64,000 bases of DNA. Origin: Novosphingobium barchaimii LL02. Its GTDB lineage: Bacteria > Pseudomonadota > Alphaproteobacteria > Sphingomonadales > Sphingomonadaceae. Position numbers and translations under genes: made by a program. Below, one piece after another: positions 7,554 to 14,742 of the stretch (the stretch's first letter is position 1; each line of letters opens with the position of its first letter). The notes beneath the pieces are model-generated. The model had not been told where the DNA came from. It was given only the letters and a program-made list of their open reading frames with translations, and made no database searches. The stretch spans positions 375,103 to 439,102 of the forward strand of contig NZ_KQ130455.1 of NCBI RefSeq assembly GCF_001046635.1, in the 5' to 3' direction.

Positions 7554-7793
7554 ATGCGCAATTTCTTCATCTACCTCCCGCCCCTGGGCCTTGCGCTGCT
7601 CGGCCTCGCGATAGTGCAGCAGCTCTTCCCCGCGACTTGGGGCCCATGCGAGCCCAGCTATCAGCTGATCGTCGACTATCGCGGTACCGTCGCCATGCTC
7701 GACCATGGCTTGAGCCAGGACGAGTGCCGGCTGGCGCTCCCCTGCAGCGACCGCATGAAGCAGGTCGCCTTCACCTGCGAGCGAGAGGGCTGA
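7554..7793 (+). CDS. Small membrane-anchored or exported phage protein
   Basis: 79 residues. The N-terminus FIYLPPLGLALLGLAIVQQL (4-23) is a signal anchor. The remainder has three Cys and would lie outside the inner membrane. It starts 3 bases after the upstream stop, in the rightward early operon. Membrane proteins in this position in prophages can act in superinfection exclusion, but this is inference. Confidence 0.65.
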   Translation: MRNFFIYLPPLGLALLGLAIVQQLFPATWGPCEPSYQLIVDYRGTVAMLDHGLSQDECRLALPCSDRMKQVAFTCEREG

Positions 7794-7795
7794 TC

Positions 7796-8065
7796 ATGAA
7801 CGCCATCAAACATTCGGATTTCACCACGCTCGCCGACTTTCGGATCAATGGTACGCTGCCGTTTTGCGACAGTCCCGATGATCTGGCGCGAAGCAGCCTC
7901 GACGAGGCGCATGCTCTCACGCTGGTGATCAGCAACCTGCTCGGCGAGACCGGCCCTGACGAAATTACCGTGTCGCCAAGGCATCTCGGCCGCGCACTCG
8001 AAGGCATCCGGACCCTGATCTCGCTCGGCGCCTGGGCGAGCGAGTGCGAACGAAAGGGGCGCTGA
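7796..8065 (+). CDS. Small early phage protein, unknown function
   Basis: 89 residues from ATG 7796, 2 bases after the upstream stop. An open extension upstream in the same frame lies inside the preceding gene and is a shadow. Mostly helical and acidic; no domain recognised. Third gene of the rightward early operon. Confidence 0.6.
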   Translation: MNAIKHSDFTTLADFRINGTLPFCDSPDDLARSSLDEAHALTLVISNLLGETGPDEITVSPRHLGRALEGIRTLISLGAWASECERKGR

Positions 8066-8066
8066 T

Positions 8067-8354
8067 ATGGACACTACGACGCTGCACCAGCTCGCCGCCG
8101 AAGTTCAGGACCAGATCGACAATGCCTTACACCTGCTCGGCGCGCTCGACGACGCGCTCGACGACGTGATCGTACTCAGTGGTCCTTCCGGCATTGGCCC
8201 GTTCAGGCGCGAAGAAGCCATGGACCGCGTGGCCATTTTCTTGCGCCTCGCAAAGGAGGCAAGCCGTCTCGCTGGTGCAGCCGGCGGGAAAATCGAGCTG
8301 CTAGTGAGCAAGTCCGAGCGTCAACGCGCCGCTGCTCGCAGACGCACCAATTAG
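8067..8354 (+). CDS. Small helical early phage protein
   Basis: 95 residues, starting 1 base after the upstream stop. Acidic N-terminal half (LGALDDALDDVIVLSG) and a basic C-terminus (SERQRAAARRRTN). No family recognised. Last gene of the rightward early operon; a 157-base gap with GC-rich inverted repeats (CCGCCGCC at about 8368 with GGCGGCGG near 8400) follows and may end the transcript. Confidence 0.6.
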   Translation: MDTTTLHQLAAEVQDQIDNALHLLGALDDALDDVIVLSGPSGIGPFRREEAMDRVAIFLRLAKEASRLAGAAGGKIELLVSKSERQRAAARRRTN

Positions 8355-8511
8355 ACTAGTCCCCCCATTCCCGCCGCCAGCCCCGCGACGGGAGGTTTTC
8401 GGCGGCGGTGCCACGCACTGCCCTCCGGCTCGGCCTCGCCGCCGATGGCCGTGCAATCAGCGCTCCTGAATATCCACAAACTCATCAAGCGTATCAGAAG
8501 GAACCCAAGCA

Positions 8512-8718
8512 ATGACGATTGATCGCAGCCAGGACAACCTCCTGCGCTATCCGGAGGTTCGAGCCCGCACGAGCCTCGCCCGCTCCACTATCGAGAAACG
8601 TGTGAAGGCGGGGACCTTCCCTGCGCCGATCCAGATCAGCGCCGGCCTGGTCGCCTTCTACGAGAGCGACATCAACGAGTGGATCGCAAATCCGATGGGG
8701 TGGAGGGCGGCGGCGTGA
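8512..8718 (+). CDS. AlpA-family phage regulator
   Basis: 68 residues. The pattern LLRYPEVRARTSLARSTIEK, then KAGTFPAPIQI and a final DINEWI, is the AlpA (prophage CP4-57 regulator) helix-turn-helix with a winged turn. AlpA-like proteins activate or direct integrase and excision genes. AAGGAA lies 10 bases upstream of the ATG. It overlaps the next regulator by GTGA. Confidence 0.85.
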   Translation: MTIDRSQDNLLRYPEVRARTSLARSTIEKRVKAGTFPAPIQISAGLVAFYESDINEWIANPMGWRAAA

Positions 8719-9197
8719 GGCCCCACGCGCAAGCAGTCCCGGAGACCTTCGGAACCCGTCTCCGTAGGTTGCGTAATGAGAGAGGTTTCTCGCTCGAGCA
8801 GTTGGCAACGGCGGCGGGCGAGCACGCCGCGCGTTCGATCCACTTCACCACGGTTGGAAAGATAGAGCGCGGTCAGCGCAACCCGTCTGGAAGGATCTTG
8901 CTAGGTCTCGCTAGCGGACTTGGTTTGACGGTGGAGGAGCTTACTCGCATGGGAACGGGCGAGGCTTCACCTCAGCACCGCGTTAAGGCCGTCCTCCACC
9001 TCAGCGCCGATAACTGGGCCGATATGCAATGGGCGCTGCAATGCCTCCAGGCCGAGATCGCTTTCAAGGGCCGATTGGACAACTCGACGGTCGATGCCGG
9101 CGACGCCTATGGATGGACGGTAACCGTCGGCGGCGATCAGGCTATCGAGAACCGCGCCCAGGAAGGTCAAGACAATGGAAGCCCGAATGCTGGTTGA
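8715..9197 (+). CDS. XRE-family regulator
   Basis: 160 residues from GTG 8715, whose bases overlap the TGA of the AlpA-like gene. Residues 11-75 form an XRE domain (FGTRLRRLRNERGFSLEQLA ... TTVGKIERGQRNPSGRILLG). The C-terminal half (HLSADNWADMQWALQCLQAE) is not a known effector domain. It is a second repressor-like protein in the same prophage, distinct from the CI-like one. Confidence 0.8.
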   Translation: MRPHAQAVPETFGTRLRRLRNERGFSLEQLATAAGEHAARSIHFTTVGKIERGQRNPSGRILLGLASGLGLTVEELTRMGTGEASPQHRVKAVLHLSADNWADMQWALQCLQAEIAFKGRLDNSTVDAGDAYGWTVTVGGDQAIENRAQEGQDNGSPNAG

Positions 9198-9633
9198 CCC
9201 GGGTGACTTCACCCCGGCCGCGCTCGCCGCCATCGCCCCCACATGCGTCGAGGGATGCGCGCCCGGGTCGGTCGAGTTGGTCGGCGGCCAAGTGGTCTAT
9301 CCCCACCGCGCCGACCTCTTCGACCGCTGGTATTGGCGCTGCGGTTGCGGCGCGTACTGCGGCGTGCATCCCACGCTCAAGCCGCTTGGCCGACCGGCGG
9401 GACCGGAGACACGGCGGGCGCGCGAAGCGGCGCATGCCGCCTTCGATCCGATGTGGCGCAAGCGCGCGGAAATCTCGGGGGTGAAGGCACACGTCGCGCG
9501 GGGCAGGGGGTACAAGTGGCTGGCCGAGCAGCTCGGATTTGATCGGAAGGATTGCCACATCGCAGAAATGGATGCTGCGACTGCCCGACGCGTAGTGCAT
9601 GCTTGCCAGCGTGTGAAAATTGCCAGTTGCTAG
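9175..9633 (+). CDS. DUF3268-like zinc-finger protein
   Basis: 152 residues; the ATG lies 22 bases inside the upstream gene. Cysteine pairs (PTCVEGCAPG near 24, then WRCGCGAYCG near 55) form a zinc ribbon, and the later RGYKWLAEQLG segment is typical of the DUF3268 family of phage and island proteins. Its function is unknown; the ribbon suggests nucleic acid or protein binding. Third gene of the AlpA-like operon. Confidence 0.75.
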   Translation: MEARMLVDPGDFTPAALAAIAPTCVEGCAPGSVELVGGQVVYPHRADLFDRWYWRCGCGAYCGVHPTLKPLGRPAGPETRRAREAAHAAFDPMWRKRAEISGVKAHVARGRGYKWLAEQLGFDRKDCHIAEMDAATARRVVHACQRVKIASC

Positions 9634-9637
9634 GCGT

Positions 9638-10474
9638 TCACGTTGTACTGTTTCCGTTTATTGAAACCCGCATTTCGCCACTCCGGAGTAGTGTTGTTTC
9701 TGTTCCACGGTAGCAAAATGACGTCCTCCGCCTAACGCCATTGAAGTCGTCGTAGTGGACGTCGCCGTACACATAGAAACCTTGATCCCCGCGATCTACC
9801 GCCTTCATATCCGGGATCGCCGCAGATCCATAAATGTCAAACTCGGAACCAGGATGAAGTGTTTCCGGACATGGCTGATTATCAGCGATAGCGTGAATTT
9901 TCGGATCGATAACGGAGGGGAATTCCGTCACTATTCCTTTTATGGCCGCAGATATATTCCGGGCGGGCGTTATGCCGTAGTTACGTATAAGCAAACGGGC
10001 AGTTATATGGCCATTCCGGTCAAGAGCAGCCTTAATTTCGCTCACTCCAAGATACGCGCGCAGCTGGTGGTCGGCGCTATCCTGCGCAATTTGATTGGCG
10101 TGCCGGCCTTGCTTAATGGTCGCAATTATTGCGATTAGGCCTCCGGCGCTAACGAGCGCTGAAACCAAACCAAGCCAGAAAGTCCAGTAAGACCATCTTG
10201 CGGCTTCGCCTGCAGCGCGCGCAGCAAACCACTGAGCGCAGAGGTCGGAGGTTCTCAATTCCTCCCCTGGGGCGCATGATTCGCTGAGCGGGTCTGGAAG
10301 GGTTGCGGAAATTTCCAAGCTGGTCGCGGATTGCGAGAGCTTCCTGACATCGCCAGCCATCGCGCGTTGCACTTCGAGCGTCTGACGGCTCACGCGGGAT
10401 GCGGTGTCGCCAACGGCCGGCGTCGTGAACACTACAGCGACGATTGCCGCAGCGAGAGATAGTCGGTAAAACAT
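9638..10474 (-). CDS. Exported/membrane protein of unknown function
   Basis: 278 residues, convergent with the DUF3268-like gene and only 4 bases from it. An N-terminal signal (residues 1-22, ending at AVGD) and a second hydrophobic segment at about 93-120 (WTFWLGLVSALVSAGGLIAI) flank a short periplasmic part. The C-terminal 150 residues, mostly beta, follow the second segment. The DNA has lower GC than its neighbours. Similar signal-plus-anchor proteins are common in prophages and islands of alphaproteobacteria; the role is unknown. Confidence 0.7.
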   Translation of the reverse strand: MFYRLSLAAAIVAVVFTTPAVGDTASRVSRQTLEVQRAMAGDVRKLSQSATSLEISATLPDPLSESCAPGEELRTSDLCAQWFAARAAGEAARWSYWTFWLGLVSALVSAGGLIAIIATIKQGRHANQIAQDSADHQLRAYLGVSEIKAALDRNGHITARLLIRNYGITPARNISAAIKGIVTEFPSVIDPKIHAIADNQPCPETLHPGSEFDIYGSAAIPDMKAVDRGDQGFYVYGDVHYDDFNGVRRRTSFCYRGTETTLLRSGEMRVSINGNSTT

Positions 10475-10630
10475 CGGTCCCCCAATTGCGCAGAACGGTA
10501 ATGCGGAACGGGTCCGAGGTCCAGCCGGCCATACGCAGCCCGGTGGAACTCGACAGCTAAGAGATCACCGGGCTTGCGGACTTTAATTTTTAATGCCACA
10601 AAAGCGGCGGCAAAAATTAAAGGGCACCTC

Positions 10631-11281
10631 ATGCACGCGGTACGGATTTTCAAGGAAACTGCTGAAGTCGCCGACCGCTTGGCACCGTTCGGCGTCACCG
10701 CCGAGGAGTTCTACTCTGTCATCGAGGCGGTGGTCGCAGCGAGAAATGACGTGGTGGCGGCAGATGCCCGAACGGCTGGCGGTTCAAAGGCTTACTTCGC
10801 AGGAGTGCGCCATACCCGTTTCTTGTTCCTGCCGAAGGGTTGGGACATGGATAGCACGAACGGCGTCGAATCCGTGGTGCATCGGGAAAGCGGAATTTCG
10901 ATCGTGTACCAGTCGGTAGATCAAGCGTGCGTCGGTATACGGGGACCGCAGGCAATCAGTGGGAAAGGTCCCGCATCTGAGGCAGTTATCAAGGAGGCCC
11001 AAGGCGGCCTCTTTAAAGACGCCGAATTGCCGGAAGTGGCACCGGAAAAGATCGCCGAATTGAACCGCTCTGTCTGGTTCTTGTGCGTGTCCGTGAATGA
11101 TCAAGACCCCGACGACGTGCGCGCCGAGCTATCCCTGCCGGCTTCGATAGACGGTGGGAATTTCAAGGGCTTCCTCGAACGCATCTTCGTCGTTAGGAGC
11201 GGCGATTGGAAATCTCGTGGACCGGTAGCTAAGCGGCCGGACGACGGCGATCCATACGAGTTCTCGATCGCACGGAAATAA
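10631..11281 (+). CDS. Unknown protein coupled to ImmA/IrrE gene
   Basis: 216 residues from ATG 10631. The frame is open to 10574, but the upstream part is A/T-rich and has no ribosome site. I recognise no domain. It has a helical N-terminal third, then a mixed region with several Trp and Phe (RFLFLPKGWDMDST). The stop is 1 base from the ATG of the XRE-ImmA/IrrE gene, so the two form a two-gene unit. In toxin-antitoxin-like modules a metallopeptidase-HTH protein is paired with a second protein, so this may be a toxin or sensor. That is inference from the pairing only. Confidence 0.65.
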   Translation: MHAVRIFKETAEVADRLAPFGVTAEEFYSVIEAVVAARNDVVAADARTAGGSKAYFAGVRHTRFLFLPKGWDMDSTNGVESVVHRESGISIVYQSVDQACVGIRGPQAISGKGPASEAVIKEAQGGLFKDAELPEVAPEKIAELNRSVWFLCVSVNDQDPDDVRAELSLPASIDGGNFKGFLERIFVVRSGDWKSRGPVAKRPDDGDPYEFSIARK

Positions 11282-11282
11282 G

Positions 11283-12356
11283 ATGCAATTCAACCCGGCC
11301 CGACTTGATCTGGCGATGGATCGCAGCCGGAAAACGGCTCGGGCTTTGGCCGATATCGCAGACGTGACCGTCGTCAGCCTTTCGCAGATCCGCAGCGGCA
11401 AGCAGGTTCCGCAGGAAGCGACTGTGGGACGGATTGCCTTGGCTCTCGGTTTCCCTGTTGAATTCTTTTACGGCGAGGACGTCGATACTCTTCCAGAAGC
11501 GGCTGTAAGTTTTCGCAGTCTCTCATCGGTAACCAAGCGGGAACGCAACGCGGCGATCGCTGCAGGCGGAATTGCATACCTCGTTTCGGATTGGCTGCAC
11601 GCCAACTACAGGTTGCCAGCTCCAAATCTGGTTGATGATGGGCCAGAGCGCAATCCGGCTGTGGCGGCTCGCGCTTTGCGCGCTGCTTGGGGGTTGGGTG
11701 AAAAGCCGATCGGCAACTTCATCAAGCTGCTCGAAGCAAAAGGCATTCGCGTTTTTTCGCTCGCGGAAAATACTAAGAACGTTGATGCGTTCTCATGTTG
11801 GCGGAACGACGAACCCTTCATCTTCCTCAACACTTTTAAAACGACCGAGCGAAGCCGTTTTGATGCTGCTCACGAACTCGGGCACCTGGTGCTGCACAAG
11901 CACGGCGGCTCTAATCAGGGCAAGCAGGCGGAGGCCGAAGCTAACGCTTTCGCGAGCTCATTCTTGATGCCGCGCGCGGACATCATATCTGAAATGCCTC
12001 GGGTTCATTCGCTTACCCAAATCATACGGGCTAAGGGTCGTTGGGGTGTATCTGCTGCGGCGCTTACATATCGGCTTCATAAAATCGGCTTGCTGTCCGA
12101 CTGGCAATATCGAGGCTTTAACATCCAACTTCGTTCCGACTACGGGAGCGAGGAACCGGACAGTATGCCTCGGGAGACGTCGGCGCTTTGGAAGATGGTC
12201 CTGGATGATCTCTGGGAGCAGAAGCGCACGCGGGCCGATATTGCCAAGCAGCTCGACATCCCGCACGGCGAACTCGAAAACCTTCTGTTTGGGCTTACGG
12301 CAGCAAAAGAAACCCCGCCCGCTCGTAACGCGAAGCCGGCGCTATCTGTGGTGTAA
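11283..12356 (+). CDS. XRE-ImmA/IrrE metallopeptidase
   Basis: 357 residues. Residues 5-65 are an XRE helix-turn-helix (MDRSRKTARALADIADVTVV then QIRSGKQVP). The ImmA/IrrE (DUF955, COG2856) domain spans about 130-270, with zinc-binding HELGH at 197-201 and the following glutamate near 217-219 in AEANAFASSFLMP. ImmA cleaves an ICE repressor and IrrE acts in the Deinococcus damage response; HTH-bearing relatives occur in prophage and defence modules. A further C-terminal helical part (about 285-345) is unassigned. It is the last clear gene of the prophage side. Confidence 0.88.
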   Translation: MQFNPARLDLAMDRSRKTARALADIADVTVVSLSQIRSGKQVPQEATVGRIALALGFPVEFFYGEDVDTLPEAAVSFRSLSSVTKRERNAAIAAGGIAYLVSDWLHANYRLPAPNLVDDGPERNPAVAARALRAAWGLGEKPIGNFIKLLEAKGIRVFSLAENTKNVDAFSCWRNDEPFIFLNTFKTTERSRFDAAHELGHLVLHKHGGSNQGKQAEAEANAFASSFLMPRADIISEMPRVHSLTQIIRAKGRWGVSAAALTYRLHKIGLLSDWQYRGFNIQLRSDYGSEEPDSMPRETSALWKMVLDDLWEQKRTRADIAKQLDIPHGELENLLFGLTAAKETPPARNAKPALSVV

Positions 12357-12720
12357 GCTACAGATCATGGCGCAGTGCGGGTCCTGCCTTTTGGTGACCC
12401 GTGCCGAGGCATAGCGATTCGGAGAGGTGATGTGCAGCCAAGGTTCGAATTCCGATCAATCCGCCGATTTTACCCCCTCGGGTAAAAGTCGGGGTAATGG
12501 TTTTGGAGCCTCCCAAGAACCGGGAGAAATCCGCCGAATAATCGCCATCTTGCGGCGGTCACCCTCTCCGCCAAGAGCCCCCAAGGAATGGGGGGCGCAA
12601 CCCAAGAAATGGCTGATTTCCTTGTGTTTCGCGCTTATGTTGCCCGGGGCTGTTCGGGGGCAACCGCGACCGAGTTTTAGGGTCGCTTTTAGGGTCGCCC
12701 CCGTCGCTGTCGAGCGGGGC
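12357..12720. other. Gene-poor right edge of the prophage-like region
   Basis: No convincing gene. It holds an 8-bp perfect hairpin (12468-12487), a short stretch resembling a tRNA T-loop at 12442-12452 without a pairing stem, and the direct repeat TTTTAGGGTCGC twice at about 12674-12697. P450 homology begins just to the right, so an element boundary probably lies near 12,720. Confidence 0.5.
12468..12487. repeat. Perfect 8-bp hairpin
   Basis: TTTTACCC (12468-12475), loop CCTC, GGGTAAAA (12480-12487). It could end the transcript of the ImmA/IrrE gene, although no T-run follows the stem, or be part of an attachment site. Confidence 0.55.
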
Positions 12721-13058
12721 GCCGAGCGTTAGCCGGCCTTTCACTACTGGCGTGCGAAAGGCCTTGTGTGCGGGGCCGTCGGACTGGAGCGGAATGAACT
12801 CATCACCTCACCAAGCCCCGGCGTGACGGCAAGGCATTCGCTCGACAGTCGATCCGCATCCGCCCAAAGCTGGCGGACAACGTCGCCCCGCGCGCCGATC
12901 CAGTGGCCGCCGTTGGCCGTTGTCCATACCAGCCCCGGCCCATCCAGCAGCGCGGTCCAGGCAGCGAAATAGTCGGTTTCGATCCCGGGTGGATTGAAGA
13001 TGTCGAAATCGACTACCCGATCGGTGGGAACGTGCGCTGGTACGGCCGTTGCAAGCAT
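12721..13058 (-). pseudogene. Cytochrome P450 (CYP101-like), truncated and frameshifted
   Basis: From ATG 13058, preceded by GGAGAGG, the first 75 residues match the N-terminus of P450cam-like enzymes (VVDFDIFNPPG, WTTANGGHWIGARGD, SSECLAVTPG). Near 12796 the homology moves by one frame: the next codons in the shifted frame read FIPLQSDGPAHKAFRTPVVK, the usual continuation. About 10 residues later all similarity ends, so the heme-binding part is missing. One lost base in ATGGAGTTC-type sequence would explain the shift. CYP101 relatives hydroxylate camphor and similar terpenoids. This copy cannot make an enzyme. The break lies at the edge of the prophage-like DNA. Confidence 0.8.
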
Positions 13059-13128
13059 GGTGATCCTCTCCGTCGTCTTCATTTTTTTTGTGAAGCTATC
13101 ACGGGAAGCCTCCCGTTTTACCTATGGT

Positions 13129-14454
13129 TTACGGCAGGTCAGCCACGCTGCGCGCCGCTATGGAAAGGCAGATCGCGATGATCGGCAATATGACGCCGGC
13201 AGCGACGGCCAGCGCGCAAGCAAGAGGGTCAACCGTTGCGAACGCCTCGAATCCGTCGCTGAGCAGCCCGATCAGCAAGGGGCCAAGCCCGGTTCCCACG
13301 AATGCAGCGGCAATGGAAAGCGCTGCCAGTGCCTGCGCGCGCAGCGGCGGCGGAGCGATGAACTGGAACGGGATGGAACTCATGCTGATGATCGCGCTCA
13401 GGACGAATATGGCCGGGGCCAGCAGGGTCAGAGCTTGACCGAGGTTAGCAGCCAGCGGGGCAAGGGTAGCTGGCAGGACCATGATGATCGCAGCGCCGCG
13501 CATCAGACGAACCGTGCGTTCGAGCATCTGCTCGTTGCGCAACCGGCTCACCAGCCAACCTGCGGTGAGGGTGCCGGATGCGCCAGCTAGGATGAACACC
13601 ATGCCGAAACCCTGACCCACGGCGGCTTCGTCCAGTCCGTGGCGACGCATCAGCGCTGTCGGCATCCACGCTACAAATGCGTTGAGGATCGTGATGAGCA
13701 GGGCGATGGCGATCATGAAGGGAAAGCAGAAAGCGCGATTTTCGACGAGGAACGCCGCCAACGCGCCTTTCGCCGCGTGGGGCCGCGCGGAGGCCATGCG
13801 CATGCGCGGTTCGCGCACGGTGAAGGCCATTGCCGGGGCCAGGAGAAGACCGGGCAAGCCTGCCAGCAGCAGTATCAGCTGCCATTGCTCCAACGCTGCG
13901 AAATCGGCCATGCCCGATAGGTCCCACGAGGCGGAGGCGGCGTAGAGCTTGCCTCCCAAAGTCAGGGCGAGGCCGCCGCCGACGAAGGGAGCGAGCATGA
14001 AGATCGAAGTTGCGCGGGCAAGGCCGGGCCTGTCGTGCAGGTCGGCGAGCAGGCTTTGTGCGGCAGGCGGCAGGCCCGCTTCGCTCACCGCGACGCCAAT
14101 CCGCGCCAGCATGAGGCTGCCGAAGCTGAACGCCAGCCCCGCCGCGCACGTGGCGAAACTCCAGGCGATCATGCACGCCGCCATCAACCGGGGCCGGTGG
14201 ACGCGGTCCGCCAGCCACGCGAGGGGGAGCGTGGCAAGGACGTGGAAGATCGAGAAGCTGACGCCCTGCAGGATACCGATCTGCGTGTCGCTCAGCCCCA
14301 GCGAGGCCTTGATGGACGTGACCAGTAGGCTCAGTATCTGGCGGTCGATGTAGGACAGCGTGAACGCCAGCGAGACCGCGATGGTGCCGTACCACGCGGC
14401 GCCGCGTCCCCTTGCCGGCGAAGCCGCGTCGCTGGTGAATTGCGTGTCTGCCAT
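13129..14454 (-). CDS. MFS transporter, spinster-like
   Basis: 441 residues from ATG 14454, preceded by GGAGAGGT; longer starts lack a ribosome site. About 12 membrane segments. The first loop carries the MFS signature (LAWLADRVHRPRLMAACMIA) and residues such as AVSEAGLPPAAQSLLADL match the spinster-type carriers that accompany catabolic clusters in sphingomonads. It lies between the P450 fragment and the divergent CoA-transferase gene, so it probably moves the substrate or an intermediate of that pathway across the inner membrane. Confidence 0.85.
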   Translation of the reverse strand: MADTQFTSDAASPARGRGAAWYGTIAVSLAFTLSYIDRQILSLLVTSIKASLGLSDTQIGILQGVSFSIFHVLATLPLAWLADRVHRPRLMAACMIAWSFATCAAGLAFSFGSLMLARIGVAVSEAGLPPAAQSLLADLHDRPGLARATSIFMLAPFVGGGLALTLGGKLYAASASWDLSGMADFAALEQWQLILLLAGLPGLLLAPAMAFTVREPRMRMASARPHAAKGALAAFLVENRAFCFPFMIAIALLITILNAFVAWMPTALMRRHGLDEAAVGQGFGMVFILAGASGTLTAGWLVSRLRNEQMLERTVRLMRGAAIIMVLPATLAPLAANLGQALTLLAPAIFVLSAIISMSSIPFQFIAPPPLRAQALAALSIAAAFVGTGLGPLLIGLLSDGFEAFATVDPLACALAVAAGVILPIIAICLSIAARSVADLP

Positions 14455-14631
14455 GCACCTCTCCGCAGCGATGCCTTTGTTGGTCGCCGTTCGATTGCGG
14501 CAGGCTAGGGGCCGGACAGGGACCCATCTAATACGATTATGCGCATTGTTGATCATCGATCCCGTCTCAACGATCGGGGATTTCCTTCGGGATAGCCGTG
14601 GGTCTTGATAAGATATTCGTATCAGTATCGG

Positions 14632-14646
14632 CCAATTGCGTATTGG
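14632..14646. promoter_or_regulatory. Possible LysR-type operator
   Basis: CCAAT-TGCGT-ATTGG is a perfect inverted repeat with a 5-base centre in the gap between the divergent MFS and CoA-transferase genes. LysR regulators bind dyads of this length, and a LysR gene lies in the cluster. A link between the two is inference. Confidence 0.35.
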
Positions 14647-14742
14647 ACAGTGCTTCCCCCTTTCCGGATGTTTCTTCGCAGCGAGATAACAACGAAAATC
14701 GGGGAACGGGATGCAGCGCAACCATGTCCATTGGTGCCGTTC

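Noticed and set aside
12442-12460. GGTTCGAATTCC resembling a tRNA T-arm, as at a tRNA attachment site
   Set aside because: The five bases on either side of the loop do not pair and no acceptor stem or CCA follows, so neither a tRNA nor its 3' end can be claimed.
12427-12732. Plus-strand open frame of 101 codons in the prophage edge
   Set aside because: It runs through the hairpin and repeat, has no family-like pattern and overlaps the P450 border.
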